DNA of 18,427 nucleotides from Phycisphaerae bacterium (GCA_016873375.1 VGXJ01000007.1:1-18427); one strand, 5' to 3'. Shown: positions 7,887-15,438, numbered from the stretch's first letter. Notes: a model not told the origin generated them from the letters alone. Program-made: numbers and translations.

Positions 7887-9052
7887 GCCGGCAGAACGCC
7901 CCAACCACCATGATTCCACCGCCCAATCGACGCGCAACGCGACTCTTCGCCTTCGGCGTCTGGGGCGGCGCGATCGCCGGTGCCTTCGCGCTCGTCGTGT
8001 TCTGGCTCGGCCGGCCACAGCCCGTCGCCATCACGCGAGCCGTGGCACGCGAGCTCGGCTCGTCCTTCGCCGGCAGCATCGTGCAGGCGCCAGGCTGGAT
8101 CGAGGCTCGCCCCTACGCCACGCTCGTTCCCGGCCTCGTCGATGGCACGGTCACCTCCGTCAAGGCCATCGAGGGTGATGCCGTGAAGGCCGGACAGGTG
8201 CTCGCCACCATCGATGCGCGCCCGTTCGAAAAGGCCGAGCAGCAGGCGGCAGGTGCCTACGCGATGGCTCGCGCCGATTCGGCGCAGGCGCGGTTGCAAC
8301 ACACGCTCGCCCAAGCGCGATTCAGCGTCGGCGAGGCCGCGCAGGTCGACATCGACCTGGCAACGGCGCAACTCGCGCGCGCCGAGGGCGCCGAACTCAT
8401 GGCGCGAGGCGTGTGGGAGCGCGCGGCGCTCGATGTCGAGCGCTGCAGCGTGGTCGCACCGATCGACGGCGTGATCTTCGAACGGCGCGTGGAGCCGGGC
8501 GAGCGCATCGGCGGCGACATGGAGAACGAGGGTGCCATGTTCGCGCTCTTCGATCCTGCCAAGGTCCAGGTGCGCTGCGACGTGCCGCTCGCGGATGCCG
8601 GCAGCGTGCTGCCGGGCCAGCTCGCCGAGGTCACGGTCGATGCCTTCAAGGGACGGACCTTCCACGGCACGGTGCTCGTGGGTGGTTTCAGGGCCGACAT
8701 CGCGAAGAACACGCTGCAGGTCAAGATCGGCCTCGATGATGCCGACGGACTCCTGCGCCCGGACACCCTCACCCGCGTACGCATCATGGTGCCCGGATCG
8801 AGCGCCGCGGGTGCCGCACGCACGCAGGTCGTGGTCCCAGCGGATTGCGTCGTGCGCGATGGCTCACGCGCCACCGTCCTGGTGATGGATGGCGGCAGGC
8901 TGCGCCGCGTCGACCTTGGCGAAGCGGTCGACACCGGCGACGGATGGCTCGTCGCCGCCGAGGGCATCCGGCCGGGTGAGGTGCTCGTGCATCCCTCGCA
9001 CGCCTCGCTGCCTGATGGCACGCGCATCACGCCCAAGGAAGAAGCACCATGA
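7883..9052 (+). CDS. HlyD/MacA-like periplasmic adaptor (membrane fusion protein)
   Basis: This 389-residue protein links the inner-membrane ABC transporter to the outer-membrane channel. An N-terminal anchor at about 21-42 is followed by a biotinyl-lipoyl half-motif ('VPGLVDGTVTSVKAIEGDAVKAGQVLATID', about 82-111). An alpha-hairpin rich in Ala/Gln follows at about 113-185, then the second lipoyl half ('VVAPIDGVIFERRVEPGERIGG', about 190-212) and beta-barrel regions. The ATG overlaps the stop of the TolC-like gene (ATGA) and has GGAG 9 nt upstream; the 3' end overlaps the ATPase start the same way. The hairpin is short, closer to MacA or RND adaptors than to long HlyD proteins. No metal-binding His/Cys cluster is visible in this subunit. 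Confidence 0.9.
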   Translation: MSRQNAPTTMIPPPNRRATRLFAFGVWGGAIAGAFALVVFWLGRPQPVAITRAVARELGSSFAGSIVQAPGWIEARPYATLVPGLVDGTVTSVKAIEGDAVKAGQVLATIDARPFEKAEQQAAGAYAMARADSAQARLQHTLAQARFSVGEAAQVDIDLATAQLARAEGAELMARGVWERAALDVERCSVVAPIDGVIFERRVEPGERIGGDMENEGAMFALFDPAKVQVRCDVPLADAGSVLPGQLAEVTVDAFKGRTFHGTVLVGGFRADIAKNTLQVKIGLDDADGLLRPDTLTRVRIMVPGSSAAGAARTQVVVPADCVVRDGSRATVLVMDGGRLRRVDLGEAVDTGDGWLVAAEGIRPGEVLVHPSHASLPDGTRITPKEEAP

Positions 9053-9735
9053 GCCTCATCGACTGTCGATCGCTCTGCAAGGACTATCAGCGCGGCGGCG
9101 AGGTCGTGCATGTGCTGGATCACCTTGATCTCTCGATCGAGCGTGGTTCCTACACCGCGCTGATGGGTCCCAGCGGCAGCGGCAAGACCACGCTGCTCAA
9201 CCTGCTTGCCGGCATCGACCGCGCCAGTTCCGGCAAGCTGCTCGTGGATGGCACCGACCTCGCGCAGCTCGATCGAAACCAATTGGCAGGCTGGCGGTCG
9301 CGACATGTCGGCTATGTGTTCCAGCTCTACAACCTCGTTCCCGTGCTGTCGGCGTACGAGAATGTGGAGTTGCCGCTGCTGCTGCACGATCTCACCGCCG
9401 CCGAGCGGCATCGACGGGTGGTCGAGGCGCTCGAATCGGTGGACCTCGCGGATCGCCATGCCCACCTTCCGCGACAGCTCTCCGGTGGCCAGGAACAGCG
9501 CGTGGCCATCGCACGCGCGCTCGTCACGCAGCCCGCACTGCTGCTGGCCGACGAACCCACGGGCGATCTTGACCGCACCAACGCCGATGCCGTCATGGAC
9601 CTGTTCGGCAGGCTTCACGCCCAACGGGGCCAGACCATCGTGATGGTCACGCATGATGACTCGATCGCCTCCCGGGCCGAGCGCACCGTGCGGCTGGAGA
9701 AGGGACGGCTCGCCACCATGGAGGCTGCACGATGA
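9049..9735 (+). CDS. ABC transporter ATP-binding protein, LolD/MacB type
   Basis: A 228-residue nucleotide-binding subunit with every canonical motif. Walker A is 'GPSGSGKT' at 40-47, the Q-loop and following region are 'YVFQLYNLVPVLSAYENVELPLLL' at about 89-112, the signature is 'LSGGQ' at 144-148, Walker B is 'LLLADEP' at 164-170 with a D-loop 'GDLD', and the switch His is in 'MVTHD' at about 199-203. The 'YENVELPLLL' stretch is typical of the LolD/MacB/FtsE branch that works with FtsX-like permeases by a mechanotransmission mechanism. It is a stand-alone ATPase, not fused to the permease as in E. coli MacB. It starts at ATG 9049 inside an ATGA overlap, with AAGGA 9 nt upstream, and ends in another ATGA overlap. 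Confidence 0.96.
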   Translation: MSLIDCRSLCKDYQRGGEVVHVLDHLDLSIERGSYTALMGPSGSGKTTLLNLLAGIDRASSGKLLVDGTDLAQLDRNQLAGWRSRHVGYVFQLYNLVPVLSAYENVELPLLLHDLTAAERHRRVVEALESVDLADRHAHLPRQLSGGQEQRVAIARALVTQPALLLADEPTGDLDRTNADAVMDLFGRLHAQRGQTIVMVTHDDSIASRAERTVRLEKGRLATMEAAR

Positions 9736-10886
9736 GCGCACTCCTGAGCAGGATCCGCTACGCGCTCCGCAGCGCTCGAAGGCAGGGCTTGCGTACCGTG
9801 GCCTTGGTCGCAGGCGTCGGCCTGACGACAGCCCTCGCTGCAGCCATTGCATGCATCGACCTGGGCGTGCGCGATGCCACGACCAGGCGCGCCGATGAAA
9901 CCCGGCTGATCGTCTATCGCGAAAACCGCTTCTGCCCTTTCGCCAGCGCACTGCCCCAGCGCTACGACCGGCAGATCGCGGAACTGCCCGGTGTCGCTGC
10001 CGTCGTGCCGGTGAAGATCATCGTCTCGAACTGCCGAGCCTCGTTGGATGTGGTGACCTTCCGCGGGGTACCCGAGGATGACCTGCGCGCGATGGCTCCG
10101 CAGCTGTCCGCCGGCTCGCTCGATGCGTGGGCGAGCCATGGCAATGGTGCACTGGTCGGGCGGGAACTTGCAGCTCGCCGAGGGCTGAAGGTGGGCTCTT
10201 CCCTCACGGCTGCCGGCATCGATGTCGTGATTGATGGCATCCTCGAGAGCGATGACCCGCAGTGGCGCAACAGTGCGCTCACGCACCTGGCCTACCTCCA
10301 GGAGCGGGCCGCTCGTGGGGGAACTGGCGGCATCGTGACGCAGTTCGATGTGACCGTCAGCGACCCGGCACGGCTCGAGGAGGTCGCTCGGACCATCGAT
10401 GATCGCTTCAGGGCCGACGAATCCCCCACGGCGACGCGGCCACAGACGGCATTTGTCGCACGCGCGGCGAGCGATGTGGTGGCGCTTGCCGGCTTCAGTT
10501 CGATCATCGGGATCGGTGCGGTGCTTGCGGCCTTTGGCCTGCTCGCCACGACCATGGTCAATGTCACGAGGCATCGATCGCGCGAATTCGCGGTGCTGCG
10601 CACGCTCGGCTTCACCGATGGCGGCATCAGCGCGATCGTGCTGGCTGAGGGCGCGCTGGTCGGCGGACTCGGGGGTCTCGTGGGCGCAGGCGTCGCCTGG
10701 TTTGGCCTCGCGCGAGCCGGGCTGGCCTTCACCATGGAAGGCGTCTCGATCACGCCGCGGCTGGATCCTGCCATCTTCATCGTTGCCGCGGCGGTGGCGC
10801 TCGCGGCAGGATTGCTGGCCACGGCCGTTCCGGCATGGTCGGCTTCGCGCGCGCGGCTGGTCGATCTCCTGCGAGGCGCATCATGA
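9732..10886 (+). CDS. ABC transporter permease, FtsX/MacB-like, first of two
   Basis: A 384-residue inner-membrane subunit with the FtsX/MacB layout. One N-terminal helix (about 21-42) is followed by a large periplasmic domain (about 45-245) and three C-terminal helices (about 252-276, 300-328 and 345-369). 'FAVLRTLGFTDGGISAIVLAEGAL' at about 286-309 is the conserved loop contacting the ATPase. The periplasmic domain has 'NRFCPFASALP' and 'VSNCRASLDVVTFRGV' with single cysteines at 68 and 101, which could form a disulfide or a metal site. ATG 9732 lies in an ATGA overlap with GGAGG 7 nt upstream. The protein differs clearly from the second permease, so the transporter is probably a heterodimer. 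Transported substrate is unknown; MacB relatives export peptides, lipids or toxins rather than free ions. Confidence 0.9.
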   Translation: MSALLSRIRYALRSARRQGLRTVALVAGVGLTTALAAAIACIDLGVRDATTRRADETRLIVYRENRFCPFASALPQRYDRQIAELPGVAAVVPVKIIVSNCRASLDVVTFRGVPEDDLRAMAPQLSAGSLDAWASHGNGALVGRELAARRGLKVGSSLTAAGIDVVIDGILESDDPQWRNSALTHLAYLQERAARGGTGGIVTQFDVTVSDPARLEEVARTIDDRFRADESPTATRPQTAFVARAASDVVALAGFSSIIGIGAVLAAFGLLATTMVNVTRHRSREFAVLRTLGFTDGGISAIVLAEGALVGGLGGLVGAGVAWFGLARAGLAFTMEGVSITPRLDPAIFIVAAAVALAAGLLATAVPAWSASRARLVDLLRGAS

Positions 10887-12046
10887 CGATGCTCCCGCTG
10901 GAGTACTCACTGCGGGGGCTCACGCGCGGTCGCGGCCGGACGCTGCTGGCGCTGGCCGGATCGCTCGTCGCAGGTGCGCTCATCGCCACGGCATCGGCCT
11001 TCCTCGGCGGCATGGAAGCAGCCCTTGGATCGACGGCGTCACCTTCGCGCGTGATCGTCATGGGTGCAGGGAGCGAGGAATCGCTCGAGCGCAGCGAGAT
11101 CGGTGCACGGGTTCCCGGCATCCTGTCCGCAAGCGTGCAGGGCATCCGTCGGACGGCTGGCATGGAGCATGTGAGTGCCGAGACCCATGTTGCCCTGCCC
11201 ATCATGGTGGAGGGCGCCGAGGCTGCAAGCGACAACGGACTCGTGCGTGGCATTGGTCCTGCCGCGCTGCTGGTCCACCCCGTCGTTCGACTCACCGGTG
11301 GACGATGGCCTGAACGCGGGGCAAGCGAGATCATCGCCGGCGCGAGCGCCCTGCGCCGGCTTGGCATCGATCCATCCACCGCACTCGGCAGCCGCATCGT
11401 CCTGGCCGGCGCTCCGCTCACGATCGTGGGCACCATGCAGGCGCCGGGGTCGACCGTCGACGGCGAGTGGTGGATGCCGCTCGAGGACATCACGACCCTG
11501 ATGCGGCGCGAGACGATCTCGTGCGTGATCGTGGACCTCGACCGAGCGACGATCGGCGATGTGCAGGCCTTCACGCTCTCACGGCTCGATCTTGAGCTCG
11601 CCGTCCTTGCCGAACGCGACTACTACGCGTCGCTGCTCGCGTTCTTCGCACCCGTGCGTGTGCTCGTGGCGGTCGTGGCCACGCTCATGGCGCTCGCCGC
11701 GGCGCTCGGCGGCGCGAGCGCGCTGGCTGCTGCCTTCAGCGAGCGCGTGCGCGAGAACGCCGTGCTGGAAACGCTTGGGTATCCACGCCATGCAGTCATC
11801 CTCGATGTCCTGCTGCAGTGCACGATCGTCGCGGTCAGCGGTGCCGCTGTCGGTGGCCTGCTGGCGCGCTGGCTCTTCGGCGGCATGCTTGTCGAATTCA
11901 GCATGGGCACGTTCGTGTTGCAATTCGACGCCCGTGCCACGCTCCTGGCCGTCGTGACGGGTTTCATCGTCGCGATCATCGCGGCCTTCCTCAGCACATG
12001 GCGCTGGATCGGGCTGCCGACGCCGGAGGCGCTCCGGACGACATGA
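10883..12046 (+). CDS. ABC transporter permease, FtsX/MacB-like, second of two
   Basis: This 387-residue partner of the preceding permease has the same topology: N-terminal helix at about 20-42, periplasmic domain at about 45-250, and helices near 256-282, 308-333 and 352-375. 'RENAVLETLGYPRHAVILDVLLQ' at 290-312 is the equivalent ATPase-contact loop. I place the start at ATG 10883 (MTMLPLEYSLRGL), within an ATGA overlap and with GAGG 6 nt upstream. An upstream in-frame ATG at 10835 would add 16 residues inside the previous gene and lacks this support. The periplasmic domain lacks the cysteine pair of the first permease. The stop at 12044-12046 again overlaps an ATG (12043) that is in frame with the next gene. 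Confidence 0.9.
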   Translation: MTMLPLEYSLRGLTRGRGRTLLALAGSLVAGALIATASAFLGGMEAALGSTASPSRVIVMGAGSEESLERSEIGARVPGILSASVQGIRRTAGMEHVSAETHVALPIMVEGAEAASDNGLVRGIGPAALLVHPVVRLTGGRWPERGASEIIAGASALRRLGIDPSTALGSRIVLAGAPLTIVGTMQAPGSTVDGEWWMPLEDITTLMRRETISCVIVDLDRATIGDVQAFTLSRLDLELAVLAERDYYASLLAFFAPVRVLVAVVATLMALAAALGGASALAAAFSERVRENAVLETLGYPRHAVILDVLLQCTIVAVSGAAVGGLLARWLFGGMLVEFSMGTFVLQFDARATLLAVVTGFIVAIIAAFLSTWRWIGLPTPEALRTT

Positions 12047-12081
12047 CTCACGGCTCGAGAGCCACACCGAAGGATCCAACC

Positions 12082-12648
12082 ATGCATCGACTCAACACCC
12101 TCATCCTCGCCTCATCCGTGATCCTTGTCGCTTGCGGCGGCAAGGGCGATGACCATGATCACAGCCACACGCGTCAGGATCGGGGCGCACCCACGGCACC
12201 TGCGGCTCCCGAGGGCACGTTCCCTGCGACGCTCTTCGCCACTGCCCCGACAGGTGAGCCGGTCGGCGTGGGGGCCATGAAGCAAGCGGCTAAGCAGGGT
12301 GACCGCGTGATCGTGGTCGGCCGGATCGGCGGCAGCAAGGATCCCTTCCTCGCTGACCGGGCCATGGTCACGATCGTCGATCCGAGCGTGAAGCTCTGCG
12401 GCGAAGCCGAGCCGGAAAATGACCACTGCGCGACCCCATGGGATTTCTGCTGCGAGCCGCGCGAGAACCTGCGCAAGATGTCGATTGCGGTGGTCGTGAA
12501 CGGTGCGGACGCAGCGCCCATTGCCCACACGCTGCTTGGCCAAGGAGGGCTCAAGCCCGGCGCACGCGTGGTGGTCGAGGGCACCGTCGCGACAGTCGGC
12601 CCGGATGGCGCCGCGACGATCGCGGCCGAGCGCATCGTGGCCAAGTGA
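12082..12648 (+). CDS. His/Cys-rich OB-fold-like lipoprotein
   Basis: A 188-residue predicted lipoprotein. The signal 'LASSVILVAC' puts the lipidated Cys at 18, directly followed by a His/Asp cluster 'DDHDHSH' at 23-29. The body has two regions rich in beta-branched residues ('GDRVIVVGRIGG' near 73-84 and 'GARVVVEGTVATV' near the C-terminus) that look like an OB fold. Between them is a Cys motif with C106, C116, C123 and C124 around 'TPWDFCCEP'. I know similar motifs only from uncharacterised planctomycete proteins. ATG 12082 has AAGGA 8 nt upstream and gives a proper signal peptide. ATG 12043, overlapping the permease stop, is in frame and would add 13 residues. The last gene of the cluster, it probably sits in the periplasm or outer membrane. 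Metal binding is plausible from His and Cys content but not shown. Confidence 0.78.
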   Translation: MHRLNTLILASSVILVACGGKGDDHDHSHTRQDRGAPTAPAAPEGTFPATLFATAPTGEPVGVGAMKQAAKQGDRVIVVGRIGGSKDPFLADRAMVTIVDPSVKLCGEAEPENDHCATPWDFCCEPRENLRKMSIAVVVNGADAAPIAHTLLGQGGLKPGARVVVEGTVATVGPDGAATIAAERIVAK

Positions 12649-12689
12649 GCAGGCCCGGTCACCATGAACGCTGAACGCCGTGCCATCCG

Positions 12690-12707
12690 ATGGACATGGT
12701 GTGCCAT
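12690..12707 (+). terminator. Imperfect hairpin after the efflux cluster, weak terminator candidate
   Basis: ATGGACA pairs with TGTGCCAT through 7 base pairs with one bulged G and a 3-nt loop. No T-tract follows. It lies 41 bp after the lipoprotein stop and just upstream of the proposed xylB promoter, which is its only support as a transcription end. Confidence 0.2.
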
Positions 12708-12711
12708 TGCG

Positions 12712-12741
12712 TCGACCCATCGCATCGAGCGCCGCTAGAGT
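12712..12741 (+). promoter_or_regulatory. Candidate leaderless promoter of xylB
   Basis: TCGACC (12712-12717), an 18-bp spacer, then TAGAGT (12736-12741). The ATG of xylB comes 8 nt after the -10 box, so transcription would begin at or within a base of the start codon. There is no Shine-Dalgarno upstream of this ATG, in line with leaderless translation. Confidence 0.38.
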
Positions 12742-12749
12742 GCGGCAGC

Positions 12750-14240
12750 ATGCTGATCGGACTCGATGTCGGCACCAGCTCGATGAAGGCACTGCTCGTG
12801 GCGCCGGATGGTGCCGTCGTCGCCTCGGCCACGCGCGAATACGCCTTCGAGACGCCGCGTGCAGGATGGGCACAGACCGATCCACGGATCTGGCGTCGCG
12901 CGGCAATCGAGGTGTTGCGCGAGCTCGCGGGGCATCCGCGCGCGGCGGGCGTGCAGGCGATCGGTCTCACCGGGCAGATGCACGGCCTGTGCCTTGTCGG
13001 GGACGATGGCGAGCCCCTCGCACCGGCCATCATGTGGAACGACCAGCGCAGCGCACCGCAGTGCGAACGGCTCGAGCGCTCAATCGGCACCGCGGAACTC
13101 ATCGCGCGCACAGGCAACCGCCTGCTCCCGGGCTTCACGGCTCCCAAATGGGCGTGGGTCATGGAGCACGAGCCTTCGATCGCGCGAGCGGCACGCCATG
13201 TGCTCCTGCCGAAGGATGATGTCCGATTCGCACTCACGGGCACCGCCGCCACCGACATGAGCGACGCAAGCGGCATGCTCCTGCTCGACTGTGCGAATCG
13301 ACGCTGGAGCGAATCCATGTGCCGCGATCTCAAGCTGCCCATGGATCGACTCGGCACGCTGCACGAATCGCACGAGGTATGCGCACCGCTGGGTGCGTCG
13401 GCGGCAGCGGCCACCGGGCTTCCCGCCGGCCTGCCGATCGTGGCTGGTGCCGGCGATCAGGCTGCACAGGCCCTTGGCACGGGCATCATCGATGATGGCC
13501 AGGTGAGCTGCACGATCGGCACGAGCGGCGTGGTCTTCGCCGCGGGCGATCGTTGGCGCGCAAGCCCCGATGGAAACCTCCATGCGTTCTGCCACGCGAT
13601 GCCCGGTCGCTGGCACCTGATGGGCGTGATGCTCAGTGCAGGTGGGAGCCTGCAGTGGGCCAGGCGCACCCTGACGCCGGATCTTGCCGAGGCTGCGCTG
13701 AGCGCCGGCGTCGATGCCTATCCACTCATGATCGAGCTCGCTGCGGCTGCACCGGCTGGCTGCGACGGCTTGATCTTCCTGCCCTACCTGACCGGCGAGC
13801 GCTCACCCCACGCCGATCCCCACGCGCGCGGGGCGTTCCTCGGGCTCACGCCGGCGCACACGCGCGCGCACCTGATCCGGGCGGTCCTCGAGGGCATCAC
13901 CATGGGTCTCGTCGATGGCCTGGATGCCATGCGTGCGATCGGGCTCACGCCGCGTTCGATCCGACTCTCGGGAGGCGGCGCTCGCAGTGCGTGGTGGCGA
14001 CAGCTCCTGACCGATGCCTTCGCGGTGCGCACGAGCACCGTGCAGGTCACCGACGGCGGCGCCTACGGTGCTGCGCTGCTCGCCGGCATTGGCACCGGGT
14101 GCTGGCAGGATGCCGCGCACGCCACGCGGCACCTTCGCGAACAGGACGAGTGCACGCCTACGGGCGAGCCCGTCGCCATCGAGCGCTTCCGCACGGCCTA
14201 TCGTTCTGTCCGCCCCTGGTTCCACGAGGCCAACCGATGA
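12750..14240 (+). CDS. xylB: Xylulokinase (FGGY carbohydrate kinase)
   Basis: Phosphorylates D-xylulose to xylulose 5-phosphate, feeding the pentose phosphate pathway. It is 496 residues from ATG 12750, close to E. coli XylB length. Visible marks are 'GLDVGTSSMKALL' at 4-16 (phosphate loop), 'TGQMHGL' at 74-80 (characteristic of xylulokinases), 'WNDQR' at 96-100, and 'AGAGDQAAQALGTG' with the catalytic-base Asp at 236. 'CTIGTSGVV' follows at 254-262, and 'SGGGARSAWWRQLLTDAF' is the ATP-site motif near the C-terminus. An in-frame ATG at 12690 would add 20 unrelated residues and is unlikely, since DVGTSS should lie at the very N-terminus. No xylose isomerase or pentose transporter is adjacent. 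Its stop overlaps the next start (ATGA). Substrate specificity among FGGY kinases is inferred from the MHGL region and overall similarity. Confidence 0.9.
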   Translation: MLIGLDVGTSSMKALLVAPDGAVVASATREYAFETPRAGWAQTDPRIWRRAAIEVLRELAGHPRAAGVQAIGLTGQMHGLCLVGDDGEPLAPAIMWNDQRSAPQCERLERSIGTAELIARTGNRLLPGFTAPKWAWVMEHEPSIARAARHVLLPKDDVRFALTGTAATDMSDASGMLLLDCANRRWSESMCRDLKLPMDRLGTLHESHEVCAPLGASAAAATGLPAGLPIVAGAGDQAAQALGTGIIDDGQVSCTIGTSGVVFAAGDRWRASPDGNLHAFCHAMPGRWHLMGVMLSAGGSLQWARRTLTPDLAEAALSAGVDAYPLMIELAAAAPAGCDGLIFLPYLTGERSPHADPHARGAFLGLTPAHTRAHLIRAVLEGITMGLVDGLDAMRAIGLTPRSIRLSGGGARSAWWRQLLTDAFAVRTSTVQVTDGGAYGAALLAGIGTGCWQDAAHATRHLREQDECTPTGEPVAIERFRTAYRSVRPWFHEANR

Positions 14241-14446
14241 TCTGGTCGCTGCTCCTGATGTCGCTCAGCATGCTTGCCGTCGCGTGGCTCGCGTGGAAGC
14301 TCGTGCAACGGCAGGAGCGCGGCGACGATCAACTTGAATCGCTGCTGAAGAAGGATGATGACCGTGCCGAGCGAGGGCTTCGCCGGGCTGCGGGGCTTCC
14401 GGACGAATCGCCAACGGGTCCCTCAAGCGACCGTGGGCAGGAGTGA
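14237..14446 (+). CDS. Small single-pass membrane protein coupled to xylB
   Basis: A 69-residue protein with one N-terminal transmembrane helix (about 2-22), followed by a highly charged cytoplasmic-type tail (RQERGDDQLESLLKKDDDR) and a polar Pro/Ser-rich end. I do not recognise a family. It is supported as real by an ATGA overlap with the xylB stop, GAGG 7 nt before the ATG, and a clean membrane-then-charged composition. Function is unknown; a membrane tether or a small regulatory protein are guesses. It is followed by 73 bp with no visible gene before the convergent amidase. Confidence 0.6.
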   Translation: MIWSLLLMSLSMLAVAWLAWKLVQRQERGDDQLESLLKKDDDRAERGLRRAAGLPDESPTGPSSDRGQE

Positions 14447-14519
14447 GTCCCCACGACCGGCGCTGGATGGTCGCGCCACCGCCGGATCCGTGCGATCGGG
14501 CGCTGTGCTGGGGCAATGA

Positions 14520-15380
14520 TCAGCGCCGCCAGGCGTTCTTGCGGCGCGTTTCGTTGACTGCAGTCTGCAGGCTCTTCCCGGGGCACGCGGTCCGGGCGCC
14601 GGACCATTCGCGGTGGGTCAGCACGCGCCCCGACAGGACATTGTGCCGGACCTGCAAGGTGCTGACATGTGCCCGCAGTCCATCGAGCTGGCGCGACGAT
14701 GGCTTCTGGATGTCGAAGTTGCCCATCACCAGGATGCCGATGTTCTGTTCGTTGCGCTTGGAGACATGCGCGCCCTGCCAGCGCATGTTGCGTCCTTCCC
14801 AGACGCGGCCTTCGCGGTCGATGATGTAGTGGTAGCCGATGTCACTGAATCCCCTGCCTCGGTGGCCGCAACGGATCCACTCGATGCGCGCAGCCGAGGC
14901 ATCCATGCTGGTCTCCGTCATCGGCGAATCGAGTCCATCGTGATGGATCGTGATCCACTTGATGGGCACGATCATCTTGTTGAGATCCTTGGTGTCAGGC
15001 GTGCCGCGGGCCCAACGGGCGCGAGGGATGACGCCATCGATGGCCTTGGCATTCTTGTCAGGAGCGACGTTGGTCGAGGTCGATCCTGCTGCGGCGGGCT
15101 CCGACGCCACGCGCGGAGCGGGGCCGCTGGGCCGAGCCGGATCAGGCCAGATGGGTTCGGGCACGAGGAAGGTGCTTGAGGTCGTGGGCGCTGTGGTGCA
15201 GGCTGCCAAGAGGCCCATGCCCATCAACAGGATCGACCGTCGCGCCAGGGTCGACGCCGCGCCATCGGCCACCAGGTCGTAACGAGGCAGCGATCCATCG
15301 AGCGCGAGCAGCTCGCTCGCCCCACAGGCATCGCCTGCATGGTTGTGCCCTTCGATCCCCTTGTGCTGCTCTCGATCCAT
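14520..15380 (-). CDS. N-acetylmuramoyl-L-alanine amidase, Amidase_2/PGRP domain lipoprotein
   Basis: Cleaves the bond between N-acetylmuramic acid and the L-Ala of peptidoglycan stem peptides. From ATG 15380 it has 286 residues. The C-terminal two-thirds is a type-2 amidase domain: 'ITIHHDG' (H146), 'GFSDIGYHYIIDREGRVWEGR' at about 177-197, 'NEQNIGILVMGNFD', and 'THREW...TACPGK' (H256, C266). H146, H256 and C266 match the T7-lysozyme-type zinc ligands. Upstream is a low-complexity Pro/Ala/Ser linker, and before that a hydrophobic segment 'RRSILLMGMGLLAAC' ending in a lipobox (Cys 61), with an RR that could be a Tat motif. GGAGGT sits 6 nt before ATG 15380, so I choose this start over ATG 15419. 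The odd result is about 45 polar residues before the signal. GTG 15272 would give a normal-length signal. Probably acts in the periplasm or at the cell envelope. Confidence 0.88.
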   Translation of the reverse strand: MDREQHKGIEGHNHAGDACGASELLALDGSLPRYDLVADGAASTLARRSILLMGMGLLAACTTAPTTSSTFLVPEPIWPDPARPSGPAPRVASEPAAAGSTSTNVAPDKNAKAIDGVIPRARWARGTPDTKDLNKMIVPIKWITIHHDGLDSPMTETSMDASAARIEWIRCGHRGRGFSDIGYHYIIDREGRVWEGRNMRWQGAHVSKRNEQNIGILVMGNFDIQKPSSRQLDGLRAHVSTLQVRHNVLSGRVLTHREWSGARTACPGKSLQTAVNETRRKNAWRR

Positions 15381-15438
15381 GACCAGACCTCCGTGTCGTA
15401 GCCTGTTCTCATCGTCCATGACGAGCTGGAGCCTGCAG

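Noticed and set aside
8257..9951. Minus-strand open frame of 564 codons across the adaptor and ATPase genes
   Set aside because: It spans two well-supported plus-strand genes and has no recognisable domain.
12690..12749. Upstream in-frame ATG extending xylulokinase by 20 residues
   Set aside because: The FGGY phosphate loop should begin within a few residues of the N-terminus, and the extension overlaps the candidate promoter.
14447..14519. Search for a terminator between the small membrane protein and the convergent amidase
   Set aside because: Only long-loop or 4-bp pairings were found (for example GATC-N5-GATC), and none followed by a T-tract.
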